Positions 1-9,813 of a stretch of 64,000 bases of DNA are shown one piece after another. Under the pieces are notes generated by a model. The model made no database searches. It saw nothing but the letters and a program-made list of their open reading frames with translations, and had not been told where the DNA came from. The DNA is taken from contig JAIXMF010000001.1 of NCBI GenBank assembly GCA_025201365.1, positions 2,232,001 to 2,296,000 on the forward strand. Direction: 5' to 3'. Position numbers and translations under genes: made by a program. This stretch comes from Syncephalis plumigaleata (Eukaryota; Zoopagomycota; Zoopagomycetes; Zoopagales; Piptocephalidaceae). The first letter of the stretch is position 1; every line of letters begins with the position of its first letter.

Positions 1-931
1 CCGACACGAGTCTAAGTGAGATGCCATGGGGAACGATGAAAACATCGGATACACCATCTACTTCCGGTAAGCTAGAGGAAAATGCGGCTGCGATGAGGAC
101 AACGGCAACACCGGACATGAAGAAGTACACGAGACCGATCTTGCTGCCATTCCATCAGAGTTAAAAAGTCCAACGGTTCCACCTCGTGCACTTACCTTAC
201 GATTACGTGGTAGTCGTGAAAGTGCCGCCTCCTCATCCACTTCCATCGCTGCCATCAATGTCAATCATCCTGCCAATAGCAGTATTAGTCATCAGCATCA
301 ACATACGCATGATCTTGCTGTGTCCAGTATCATTGTTGGATCCGATCATCAAGAGATGGTTATACCCACTAGTATGCATCTACCCGTACCACCCGCCATG
401 TCTAGTCAATCTCAGGTGTCGCTGGTATCCGCGTCGTCTATGGAATCGCGTGCCTCTTACAGGGCAGTTCCTTCACCTGCCGGCACTTTTGGTCAACCTG
501 GTACGTGGTGGGCTCGTGGACGTCGTTCCATCGGCGATTCATCCTGTGCCGTATCCATCATCAGTTTGGGCAGTGCCTTCTACCCCGGTGAAGGTGGTAA
601 TAATCACGCTACCATCAATGGTCTCCGTAAAGGATCTATGGATCAATCGGCCGATAGCTCATGTCGTGTTTCCATATCATCAGTCACTGGTAATATCAGT
701 GGTAGTGCTGGCACTGGCATGGCTACTGCAACTCCAACGGCAACAAGCGGAAATAGATCGAAATCAGGCTATGTTCACTCGCTATTAGCGGTACGTCCCA
801 TGGTACGTAATGAACGACCTCATAGTGTGGAGTTGCCAGCATCACCTACATCTGCTGGCGGATACCGTGACCCGCATTTTAACGATGTTCGCATGGAACA
901 ACGACGAGCCATTACTAGTTGGCATGTTTAA
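1..931 (+). CDS. C-terminal part of an unknown Ser/Thr/Gly-rich protein
   Basis: An open frame runs from about position 71 to the stop at 929-931, and the gene begins upstream of the window. The product is low-complexity, rich in Ser, Thr, Gly and His, with several SS and SSS runs and no domain that I recognise, so it is probably a disordered regulatory tail. Between about 3 and 66 the more protein-like reading is a different frame, so one base is probably missing near 66-120, or a very short intron lies there. A CAG-rich stretch follows the stop. Function unknown. The reading frame is fairly secure because codon use is even and open for about 285 codons. Confidence 0.55.
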
Positions 932-1621
932 GAAGTGGTTTGCTAAGCAACAATAGCAGCAGCAGCAGCAACAACCAAAAAAACGAATCTATATGATATC
1001 TGGCAAATTTAGCAGTCCTATCGTACTGCCATTATACGCTGATCGATCGATGACAATGAGAATGATGATTGTAGTTGCATTGAGATATACAATATAATCG
1101 CGTATATGTGAGTTATTTGCTTAGTCTTCTTTTTCTCTCTCTCTCTTTCTCTCTCTTTCTCTTTCCCTCTCCCGTTGCTTTCCTATTCATTATTATTTTT
1201 ATTCGTCAAACTCTATCTATCATCCTATCGAATTATCCACCTCAATTTTGACAGATGATTCATCATTATATCATTGTCATTCTTTTTTTACTATTTCTTG
1301 AATTATTCTACATGTACATGTTTTTTTTCTCTATTTAGTGCAATGATGATTGTGGTTGTACTTTATATATCACTGCCGTTCTTTGTGTGACTTTCACGAT
1401 CTGTTATTTTGACATTGAAATCTCGTCAATGATGCGTATTTCACTGTTGTACACTCGTTAATAATAATAATGGTTATTATTTACTTTCTACTATTCCTAG
1501 TGCCTTTTGCGCTAAGAATGTTAGTCCAATTACGCCCTCCTACTACTACGCTTTTTCTTAATTATTAAAAAGATAAAATAAAATATCACTATCACAACTA
1601 TTGGTACTAGTGTACGTTTTA
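932..1621. other. Intergenic: convergent 3' ends
   Basis: This stretch lies between the stop of the unknown Ser-rich gene and the stop of SLA2 on the opposite strand. It holds a CAG run just after the first stop, a pyrimidine-rich TCTCTC tract at about 1132-1170, and AT-rich sequence with AATAAA-like motifs near 1573. I see no gene or RNA in it. Confidence 0.6.
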
Positions 1622-4600
1622 TTATTCACCACCTTCTTCTGCGTGATAATTGTAACGACGCATCTCGCCTAGTCGACGATGTTGCGTGTCTAATTCTTGC
1701 TTCAATCGAAGAATGTCCGCTTGTAATTCTAGTTCGCGTTTCTTTAACTCATAGGTCGATAATTTTTCCAAATCAATATCTTTCTCCTTCGCCTTCTGGT
1801 TCATAATACTGCGTACCGCGTTGACTAGAGCCTTGACGGCGTCGGTTACCGCCTTACTGGCCAGCTCAAGGTTATCCTGCGTCTTCGACATGGTAACGGC
1901 TTGACGCGTGCTGCCGCCACTAATTGTACGGTGGCAGCTGCGACCTCATTAGAGGCGACGATTAAATATTCAAAGTCATGCGTGCCATTAATGACACCGT
2001 CCGCCGCTTCAACCAGAGTATTGGTGGCGGTAGCCACTGCCTTAGCCGCCGATATTAAGCCTTCCGTCCAACGGTTGTTCTTCTTGTAGAATTCAGCGCT
2101 TGTACTGCTGCCACGACCGTGTGCCACGATTTCCTGCTGCGTTGCCGTGGCACACTTGATTAGATTAGCAATGGCATTCGTCATGGCCATGACCGCGTCT
2201 AAAATAGCGGCGTGTACGTTACGATCACTAGCCGATAACGCGGGATCAAATGGCTTATCGCGTAGAGCGGCAATACGATCGGCGGCCTCTTGGATGGCAC
2301 GAGCCGCCGCTACCATTTGATCCTCAACCATGGTGGCCACATCGCCGCTCATATCGGTGACGGTGCTAGCCTCCTTCGGAATGAGCGACTCCGTCAATTG
2401 AGCGAAACTAGCCAAGCGATCCTGAACCTCCACGTTGGCATGGGCAATGGAATCGACGCGTACTGCTTGTGGCATGCCCTTTAGATTGGTGGATATCATC
2501 TTTTGGAAAAATTGCTGCGTTGACTCGGCAGTTCCCTTGGCGGAATCGATTAGATCCTCGGTGACCTTGTCATCCCCCGCTAATCGGGTAACACCCTTGC
2601 CATTGTGCAATAGCTGACCGATAATCTGTGCGAATGAAGTAGCACTAGTAATGACTTCCGTTTGGTCATTTCCTCCTTGTAAGTACTGGGTACAAGCAAT
2701 GGCGAAATCAGTCGAGGCGTCATTAACACTCTCCACCATGGTGAGGATGTATTCGGGTGTGGCCGTTTGATTGCCTTGATGCGCGGGCGACTCTAACTCG
2801 TAGATCGATTCATCCACCTTGGTGACACATCCCAAAAGAATGCTATCTGTTATAATTGCAACAATGAATGATGATGATGATGATCAGTAATGCAGTTTCG
2901 TGTATATACATTATCATGAACTTACCTAAAATCTTGTTCAATCGATCAGCATGTTCTAATTTGAGTTTCTCGATAGCGGCACGCATATCAGTCTCTGATG
3001 ATGCCGATGACTAACGTGTCGATATATATATATATATTAGACAAATGTAAGTAATCGAACCATTCTATTTAGTATAAAAGAATACGTACATTTTGCAAAT
3101 CAGCCAATGCTAATAATCCTTGATCCATACCAGCTTGTAATATAGCAATTTCCTCATTCTTGGCCTAGTGTTATATTGCATAGAATAAGTAAGTAAGTGT
3201 AAATGATATGTATGCATTTATCAATGAACCGTACCTGCTCCATTCGATCCACATCTCCTTTACGCTCCTCCAGCTCGTGAAGTAGTCGATCAATGTCGTT
3301 TTGCTTCTGAGATATAATCTTTTCAAGAGCTTCCTTTTCTGTATTGAACTTGGATAGCATATTGCCCAGCTCCATACTCCTTGACTAGACAATATTGGTA
3401 GCATTAGTCTACATGCTACTGACTAGATAGTCGATTGAACTGGCTACTAATATTCACACGCTTACCTTGCCTAATTCCTCTGCTTGCGCTTGACTTTGAG
3501 CCAATTCTCGTTTTAACCGATCAACTTCATCCTGCTGAGACTAATGGTGATAGCCAATGAATCATTAATACAATACAATAAGCATAATAACTAAGCGGTA
3601 TATCCGAGGTGCTTACATTCTTTTGACGTGCTAAATCGGCCTTAATACGATCACGCTCCCGAATCATGTCGGCTAGTTGTAGATTCTTGTTCTATTTACC
3701 ACAAGAGTAAGCGATACTTTTCGTTAGGGAATACCAGTTGGTGCAGTAGAAATGAGTAATGATCACTTACTCGAATCTCCGTTTGCATCTTCTCCAATTT
3801 CTCCAATGCTTCCGATGCATCTTTAACCTTTTGTTGTGATTGCTTGTATTTACCTAGCAACTCGAGATGTTCCTGGCGTAGTTGCTGATACAATTTGGCC
3901 AGTTGTTCATATTTCGCCTTTAGAAGAGCCAGTTGTTCTGTAATAGTTGTACCAGTTGGATGTTATTCCAATATAACCGAGTACCAACTAATATGCTAAT
4001 TACCTTGCAATGATTTAATGAGTGCATCCTTGCTCGAGTCGCGTGCTTGATTGTTAAGATTTACTTGACTCATTTCTTGTTCGAGTGCACGTATTCTCTA
4101 ATAATAATAACAATAATAATGATGATAATGATATAATGTCATGCCATTAGTAAATGACAATATGATTAGAATGATGCCATACCGTGTTGTACTGCTCCAT
4201 TAGCATCTTATCGCGTTCATGCTGATTTTTATAATTTAGCAATTCACGCTCCAATTCATACAATTGTCCTTGCGATTGACGCTGCATTTGCTCGCGGGCA
4301 AACTGCTCCTGCGCCAATCGTTCACGTTCCGCCTGTAAACGCTGTTGTTCCTCGAACTCACGTTGCTGTTGCAAGCGTTGCTGCATCATTTGTTGCTGCC
4401 ATAGCATTTGCTGTTGTTGCAGGTTTTGCTGCTGAATCGTGTACTGTCGTTCAACTACATCGATTCGTTGTTGATCCTCACTCCAAAAGTCAACGACCGG
4501 TCGTGGATTCGGCTCGGTCTCCGTAACTATCGTGTGCATCGAGGTTTCTGGCGTGGGTGGCGAGGGTGGTGCGGCAGGAACAGGTGGAGCAGGTGGTGAT

Positions 4601-5907
4601 GGGCGACGATAAGGAACTACTGCGTTTGGTGTGTCGAAAAGACTTGGCGGGTCCTAGAGGATTCAGTTTATTTATAGGTGAGGGATCAATTAAGGTTTCA
4701 TACGAATGTGTGTTACACCGATAACTTACCCGAGGTAACTTTGGAACAGTAATGAGACTGGTGAGGTATTTAAGATTTGAGCATTTATCATAGAACTTGA
4801 CCAATGCATAATGCTGCGCATTGAATCGTTGTCGCAATGGTGCAAGTGCATCCTCCGAGTTGGTCACTATTACGCGATGCATATTAGCTATTATTATCAT
4901 CATTGCAAAGGAGAATAGAATAAACGAATCGTATTTTACTTACATTTATGCAATGCAATCAACATGCTCATTACAAATTTGTAAATGCCATAACTCTCCT
5001 CGACCATTGGCACCAAGGCAGCAATACGACACTCGTTGTTGGATGCGGGACGGAAGTGTTGAAACACTAGCTTCTGGAAGGAATCCACCTTGTCTTGCAA
5101 TACCATGAGATCCATCACCGTTTCATAGCCTTCATCTGGGTTATCGGTACCCTTCAAACTGATGTAATCCTCATAGTCGAATGTTCCGTTGAAGTCACGA
5201 TGAAGCGAGTGGAATTCAAGCTTGGCCAATATCAATTTGATATAGGCACGAATCATAGTGCCATAGCCTATAATGTAGTGATAAATGCATGAGTTGTTAG
5301 CGTATTAGCCTAATAATGACGTAGGAAGAGTTGCACATATAAATATATATATCTCGCTATTATTATTACCTCGTATGCCATCACCTGTAATTGTACGAGT
5401 GAGCGTTTCAAAGAATGGTGCTTCAAGCATAGCCTCTTTCAATGTCTAGTTGACGAATAACATCCAGCGGTTGATTAGTATTACGATGAATGGTTAATAC
5501 GCTAATGGTACACGTACATTGGGATGGCCACCACGAATGATTTTATGTGAAGCGATAACCGCTTTGAAGCACATTACTTCATCGCCATGAATAGGTTGAA
5601 CCTTTAGTTGTGACCAGATAGGATTGGATGTTTTATGATCCCATGTATAAACGATACAAGCTATACGGCGATAACAAGACAGTACAAATGAGTAATAGTA
5701 GTGGTAGTAGAAGAGGAGGAGGAAGAGAAGAAGGAGTCAGGATTCCAAACTGATTCGTGCAATACTATCGTTAGTTTACTTACCACGAACGTGTTTCTGC
5801 TTAGGTGATGTCTCCTCAGGAGATGTCATTTTCTTGACATGCAACGCCAGTTCTTGATCAGATTTTGTTCGGTCTGACCGCGAACTATAGCTGCCATAGC
5901 TCGCCAT
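1622..5907 (-). CDS. SLA2: SLA2/HIP1-family endocytic adaptor (ANTH, coiled coil, I/LWEQ)
   Basis: It links clathrin-coat membranes to actin at endocytic sites. The N-terminal ANTH domain includes the family hallmark 'SPKQKHVR' in exon 1 and 'GYGTMIRAYIKL' in exon 4. A Gln-rich linker and a long coiled coil follow, then a C-terminal I/LWEQ (THATCH) actin-binding module ending 'QHRRLGEMRRYNYHAEEGGE'. Fourteen exons are supported by splice sites: 5784-5907, 5518-5660, 5370-5445, 4944-5267, 4730-4887, 4183-4653, 4004-4097, 3771-3937, 3617-3691, 3466-3540, 3235-3384, 3090-3164, 2926-3010, 1622-2846. The predicted length, about 1,080 residues, suits SLA2. The I/LWEQ domain changes frame near 1893-1902, where one base seems lost. 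The start is the first ATG of the ANTH exon. Four coiled-coil exons are exact multiples of 25 codons. Confidence 0.93.
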
Positions 5908-6186
5908 AGTGAAGTGTAGGGCTTGGCTTGGCCTAGTTGATAAAGTATTGAAACAGAAGCTATAACGAGATGTTAGCTATAACATGCACCATAATATCAG
6001 CCAGAAGACAATACTGACGGGTAAGATACGCGGATATATGATAGAACAGTAGACGGCAAATAGTAAGATGAAAAGTGCACGAGTAGAAGTGTGGAATGGA
6101 AGGAGAGTCGATTGACGTGACAGCGTACAAGTCAGAGAGCGAGCGAGCGAGCGAGTGTTAAAGCGACAACGTGGACTTGGATCAAA
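5908..6186. promoter_or_regulatory. Upstream region of SLA2
   Basis: These 279 bases lie between the SLA2 start codon and the left end of the TIR element. They contain a GAGCGAGCGAGCGAG run (about 6140-6155). No TATA box is obvious. Being an SLA2 promoter is inferred from position alone. Confidence 0.4.
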
Positions 6187-6216
6187 TACAGTGTTTTTCC
6201 ATCCAATTTGCGCATT
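6187..6216 (+). repeat. Left terminal inverted repeat, element copy 1
   Basis: TACAGTGTTTTTCCATCC and the following AATTTGCGCA match the reverse complement of 6756-6785, apart from a few differences near the outer end. Confidence 0.75.
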
Positions 6217-6755
6217 TATCCTTTAACATTTGCAGTTTATTAATAAATAAATTTACTCAATTGTTAACATCATTATCACCATAGAAATGCCAATTGATAT
6301 AGCATGATAATAATAACAATTCAGTATTCAGTAATGGATCATTTATTGATAGCGATAACTATCATCATCAATTCTATAAGTAGACGATACAAGTGTACGA
6401 GTATAGTTGGATATTGCCATGTCATGTACTTACAAGTAGCTATTAATTATCGTGTATGGAATCGTGATATGGCTGCATGTCTGAACTTCATTCAGATTAT
6501 TCGCAGTGTTCGTGAGGACATGGTGTTCCAACACAATTCCATCGAAGTGCCGTTCCTCCTCCTGATCCTAGCACGTCTGCAAAGCATTCACTAAATGAAG
6601 ATCAAGATCAAGAGGGATCCAAACATCAAAAAACAAATTAACCAGGTTGTATCGTCAACCGCCGCACTGTCGCCCAAGCGACAATGGCACCCAAAATACG
6701 GAGTAGAAATACTTGTAAGTGTTAACTATTATTTATTCGTAAAGACAAAATGCTA

Positions 6756-6785
6756 ACTGCGCAAATTGGATGGAAAAAGCCTGTA
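6756..6785 (-). repeat. Right terminal inverted repeat, element copy 1
   Basis: TGCGCAAATTGGATGG followed by AAAAAGCCTGTA mirrors the left end. Compared with copy 2 (AAAGCACTGTA), one A is missing in the outermost CACTG. Confidence 0.75.
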
Positions 6786-6954
6786 AGTCTCGCAACAACA
6801 TTTCCCTATTAATTGATATTCCCCTATTGTTTATTTGGTTAAACGAATTCCTATGACGTATGTTGCTGTTTTATTGTAGTGGATAATTATCGCTTATATA
6901 AGATACCTCCTTATTGTAACCGCTACTACTCTTCTATACTTTATACTTGTCAAT

Positions 6955-8303
6955 ATGGCAACGGAATCTCTAGTTCTTGTAATAAAATAGGCGAATAACG
7001 GTGGTGACCATTAACCGACCCGAGAAGCGTAACTGCGTGGATAGACCAACTGCAACTGCACTGGCGAAAGCATTTCGACAATTTGACCAGGATAATGAGG
7101 CGAGTATAAGATACCATAGTAGTTTAATACTAGTTAACAACAATCATATGCATATGTATATATGTATATATGTATATAGTCGGACGTGGCTATTCTTACA
7201 GGTGCTGGTAAGTAAATAGTATAAATGTATATAGTTGATGTATGGATGTCAATTCTAATCGATACGGTTTAGGTGGCAATTTCTGTGCAGGAGCAGGTAT
7301 TTGCATGATATATGTATATATACACATGTGTGTATATAGTTGATTAAGTTTACATGACTAACAGCATGGTGGATATACATCTGATTAGACTTGACGGCTG
7401 TCCTCGAAGGCGGTGAACGTCGCAACCTAATGTCCACCAATATGAACGACGATGGACCTATGGGGTAAGACTATAGTGATGATGCATCGGTAAACTGGTT
7501 CAAAGTGCTTAGCATTCATCTATCTATCTGTTTGTCTATTTGTCTATTTGTCTGCCTATCTACTAGGCCAACTCGAATGCGACTATCTAAGCCGGTTATT
7601 GCTGCTGTTTCCGGTAATTTAAACGCTTATTATGCATGACTATCACACCCGTGCTTATACGACTAATTATAGGATATGCGGTAGCCGGTGGTCTCGAGCT
7701 TGCATGTTGGTGTGATTTACGCGTTATTGATCGCACGGCTATTTTCGGCGTTTTTTGTCGACGTCGAGGAGTTCCACTCATTGATGGCGGTACGATAAGG
7801 TGCGTGGGCATTATCGTGTAGCAATTTATCCACTCATTAGAGAAGATTGGTGATATTAATAATGCGATTGGAATGATCATATGAACATCATCGTAGATTA
7901 CCACGTCTTATTGGGAGAGTGCTGCGTTGGATTTAATTCTTACCGGGTGAGTTGCAAGCATAAACCGAATAGTATTGCTAGCTCATTTACATTATTATTG
8001 CTAATTAATATCACTTGTAGACGAGAGGTACTGGCGAAAGAAGCACTTGAGTTACGCTTGGCCAATCGTTTGTCGCTTACCACCGCCTCGGAAGGTGCAC
8101 TAGTATTGGCACAAGAGCTGTGTAAGCATCCTCAATTGTGTATGCGTGGAGATTTACAATCGGTACACGCTGCATCCGACGCTACTTCATTCGAGGAAGC
8201 TATGCGATCAGAGTTTGGACTTGGCGTTAAAGTACTCGCGAGTGATCAGTTCCGCGAACCTACCACTCATTTCATTCAACGTAACAATCGTGCCAAACTA
8301 TAA
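6955..8303 (+). CDS. Enoyl-CoA hydratase/isomerase (crotonase) family protein
   Basis: Crotonase-fold enzymes hydrate or isomerise acyl-CoA thioesters. The N-terminus carries 'VVTINRPEKRNCVDR', followed by the oxyanion-hole element 'LTGAGGNFCAGADL', split over three exons, and then 'AVSGYAVAGGLELACWCD'. The total of about 270 residues suits a single-domain member. Exons: 6955-7103, 7180-7207, 7273-7296, 7389-7464, 7567-7613, 7673-7799, 7897-7946, 8021-8303. The start is ATG 6955. Between it and the conserved 'VTINRP' two bases appear lost (about 6976-6992), and another near 7918 splits 'LIG' from 'ALDLILTG'. The junction after exon 1 also lacks clean phase. The substrate cannot be told from sequence, and localisation is not evident. 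Confidence 0.88.
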
Positions 8304-8797
8304 TAAATAACCATTTTGAATGGTCATTATCCTTGTTAATATGTGTATGCGATCATTGCATAGTTTGCATGAAATGAATGAATGCATGAATAAACATGTC
8401 ATTATCAATGGGACATCTTAAGAATGATGAAAGTAGCAGTGTATCTAATTTATTCATGAATACTCATTATTTCAGCATAGCCAATAGATGTATAAATGTA
8501 GGAAAATGCACTGAATAACAGTAATAATAGCAATGATAATAATAATAATAATAATAGCAGAAAGTAAATGCGTTGTATTGCGAACATGATACAATGCCAT
8601 GCAGCAATCATTGAAAGCAAAGAAATGCCCCCAAAATTGTAATCACACAAAGGATTACACACTACTTATCAAAGTGGAGAAAGGAAAGAAATGATGAAAC
8701 AGTATATGACAGATAATGTCAACAATGAACGAAGATAATAATACTAACAACGACAACGACAACGACAATGATAGCAACGACAGCAACGATAGCAAGC
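8304..8797. other. Intergenic: convergent 3' ends of crotonase and HMG genes
   Basis: The sequence is AT-rich and carries TAATAAATAA directly at the crotonase stop, a probable polyadenylation signal. AAT and GACAAC-type short tandem repeats lie at about 8535-8560 and 8750-8770. I see no gene. Confidence 0.6.
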
Positions 8798-9813
8798 TTA
8801 ATAATCGAAACACGACGAAGCAACCAAATCAGTGGGGCTGCCAGTGCTACTCGTGTCACGTTTAATGTCTTCGGCTTTTCGTCGATAAGCGTCTTTGAGG
8901 ATGGGACTAGCCTCTCGCCACTCCTTGCCGGTTAGCTTGGATATGTCGCCATTTTTAATTTTAGGATCTTCACTTCGTATCTCTGCTGCACGCTCTCGAC
9001 GGAATATGATAAACGCATTGGGCGGCTTTGTGGGAGCATGAGCTGCACGATGACGTCTTCCTGAACGTGACTGCTGTTGCTGCTGCTGCTGCTGCTGCTG
9101 CTGTAGCTGTTGATGTTGATGTTGGTGTAATTGATATTGCTGCTGTTGTAAATGGTGTTGTTGCTGTTGCTGTTGCTGCAGCTGATGTTGCTCAAGCTGT
9201 ATCTGGAATTGTTGCAAGCGCTGATATTGTTGCAATTGTTGCTGCAGTTGCAGTGATTGGTTTACTGGTTGTGTATTCATTTGCGGTAGGACTATACAAA
9301 GAAGTGAAAACGAATGAATGAATGAATAAAGTAATTAATTAGTAAATCTTAACAGGCAAGCAATGGTATAGGCATCAAGGCCACTTACGTTCAGGTGTTG
9401 GCCAGTTGCCAGCTAAACATTGATTATTATTGTTAGCGCCGTGGTTTGCGCTAATACTGAAGGGTTGACCTTCGCTATTGCCTATTAACTGCGCCTGTTG
9501 AAGTGGCGGTGCTTGGTTTAGTTTTTCATGGTTAATAGCTGAATTCAGCTGGTATTGCGACATTAAATAGACCATAAGATACGGATCGATTTGTGTGCCA
9601 ATGTTAGCGCTTAAAAGTTGTTGAGCCGTTTCAACCATACGATTATCGACGCTTTGACAATCTATATATATATGCATATGTATATAGGGAGGAAGAATAG
9701 AGTAATAGCGCTTTAGTAACATGGCAAATAAAACTGATACACGAGAGAGAGCGAGAGAGAGAAGGTAACTTACCATCGGTATTCCCGGCGACTATTCGTC
9801 CATTGAGAGACAT
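8798..9813 (-). CDS. Gln-rich HMG-box protein, MATA_HMG type
   Basis: This is a probable sequence-specific DNA-binding regulator. Three exons are supported: 9774-9813, 9389-9661 and 8798-9291, with donor and acceptor sites in phase. Residues near the C-terminus form one HMG box, beginning 'KPPNAFIIFRRERAAEI' and continuing 'NGDISKLTGKEWRE'. Family knowledge: 'PPNAFI(L/I)(Y/F)R' plus N-x-(D/E)-ISK-x-x-G resembles fungal mating-type (MAT1-2, SexM/SexP) boxes more than architectural HMGB proteins. A poly-Gln tract precedes the box. The gene lies about 2.9 kb from SLA2 with one crotonase gene between. It could instead be a non-mating HMG regulator such as a Ste11 or Rox1 relative. Confidence 0.8.

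Larger units (their letters stand above)
6187..6785 (+). mobile_element. TIR DNA element (TA target, CAGTG ends) with Fanzor/TnpB-like relic, copy 1
   Basis: The ends are inverted repeats of about 28 bp. The left begins TACAGTGTTTTTCC at 6187, and the right end reads the same, with one base missing, on the other strand up to 6785. Flanking TA and CAGTG ends are typical of Tc1/mariner-type insertion. Inside, plus-strand sequence at about 6457-6510 encodes 'VWNRDMAACLNF'. It resembles the C-terminal WNRD-x-x-A-x-x-N signature of TnpB/Fanzor nucleases after their zinc finger. The rest of the protein (RuvC I and II) is absent, so this is a non-autonomous relic. A related copy lies at 40741-41190. 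A host-gene origin is less likely because both copies share both termini. Confidence 0.7.

Noticed and set aside
1-1000. Plus-strand frame 186-788 in another phase over the first gene
   Set aside because: It overlaps the Ser-rich frame, ends within it and has poorer codon use; it is a shadow frame.
9028-9321. Plus-strand frame with Ala/Val runs opposite the HMG gene
   Set aside because: It is the antisense shadow of the poly-Gln coding repeat, with no start context or conserved motif.
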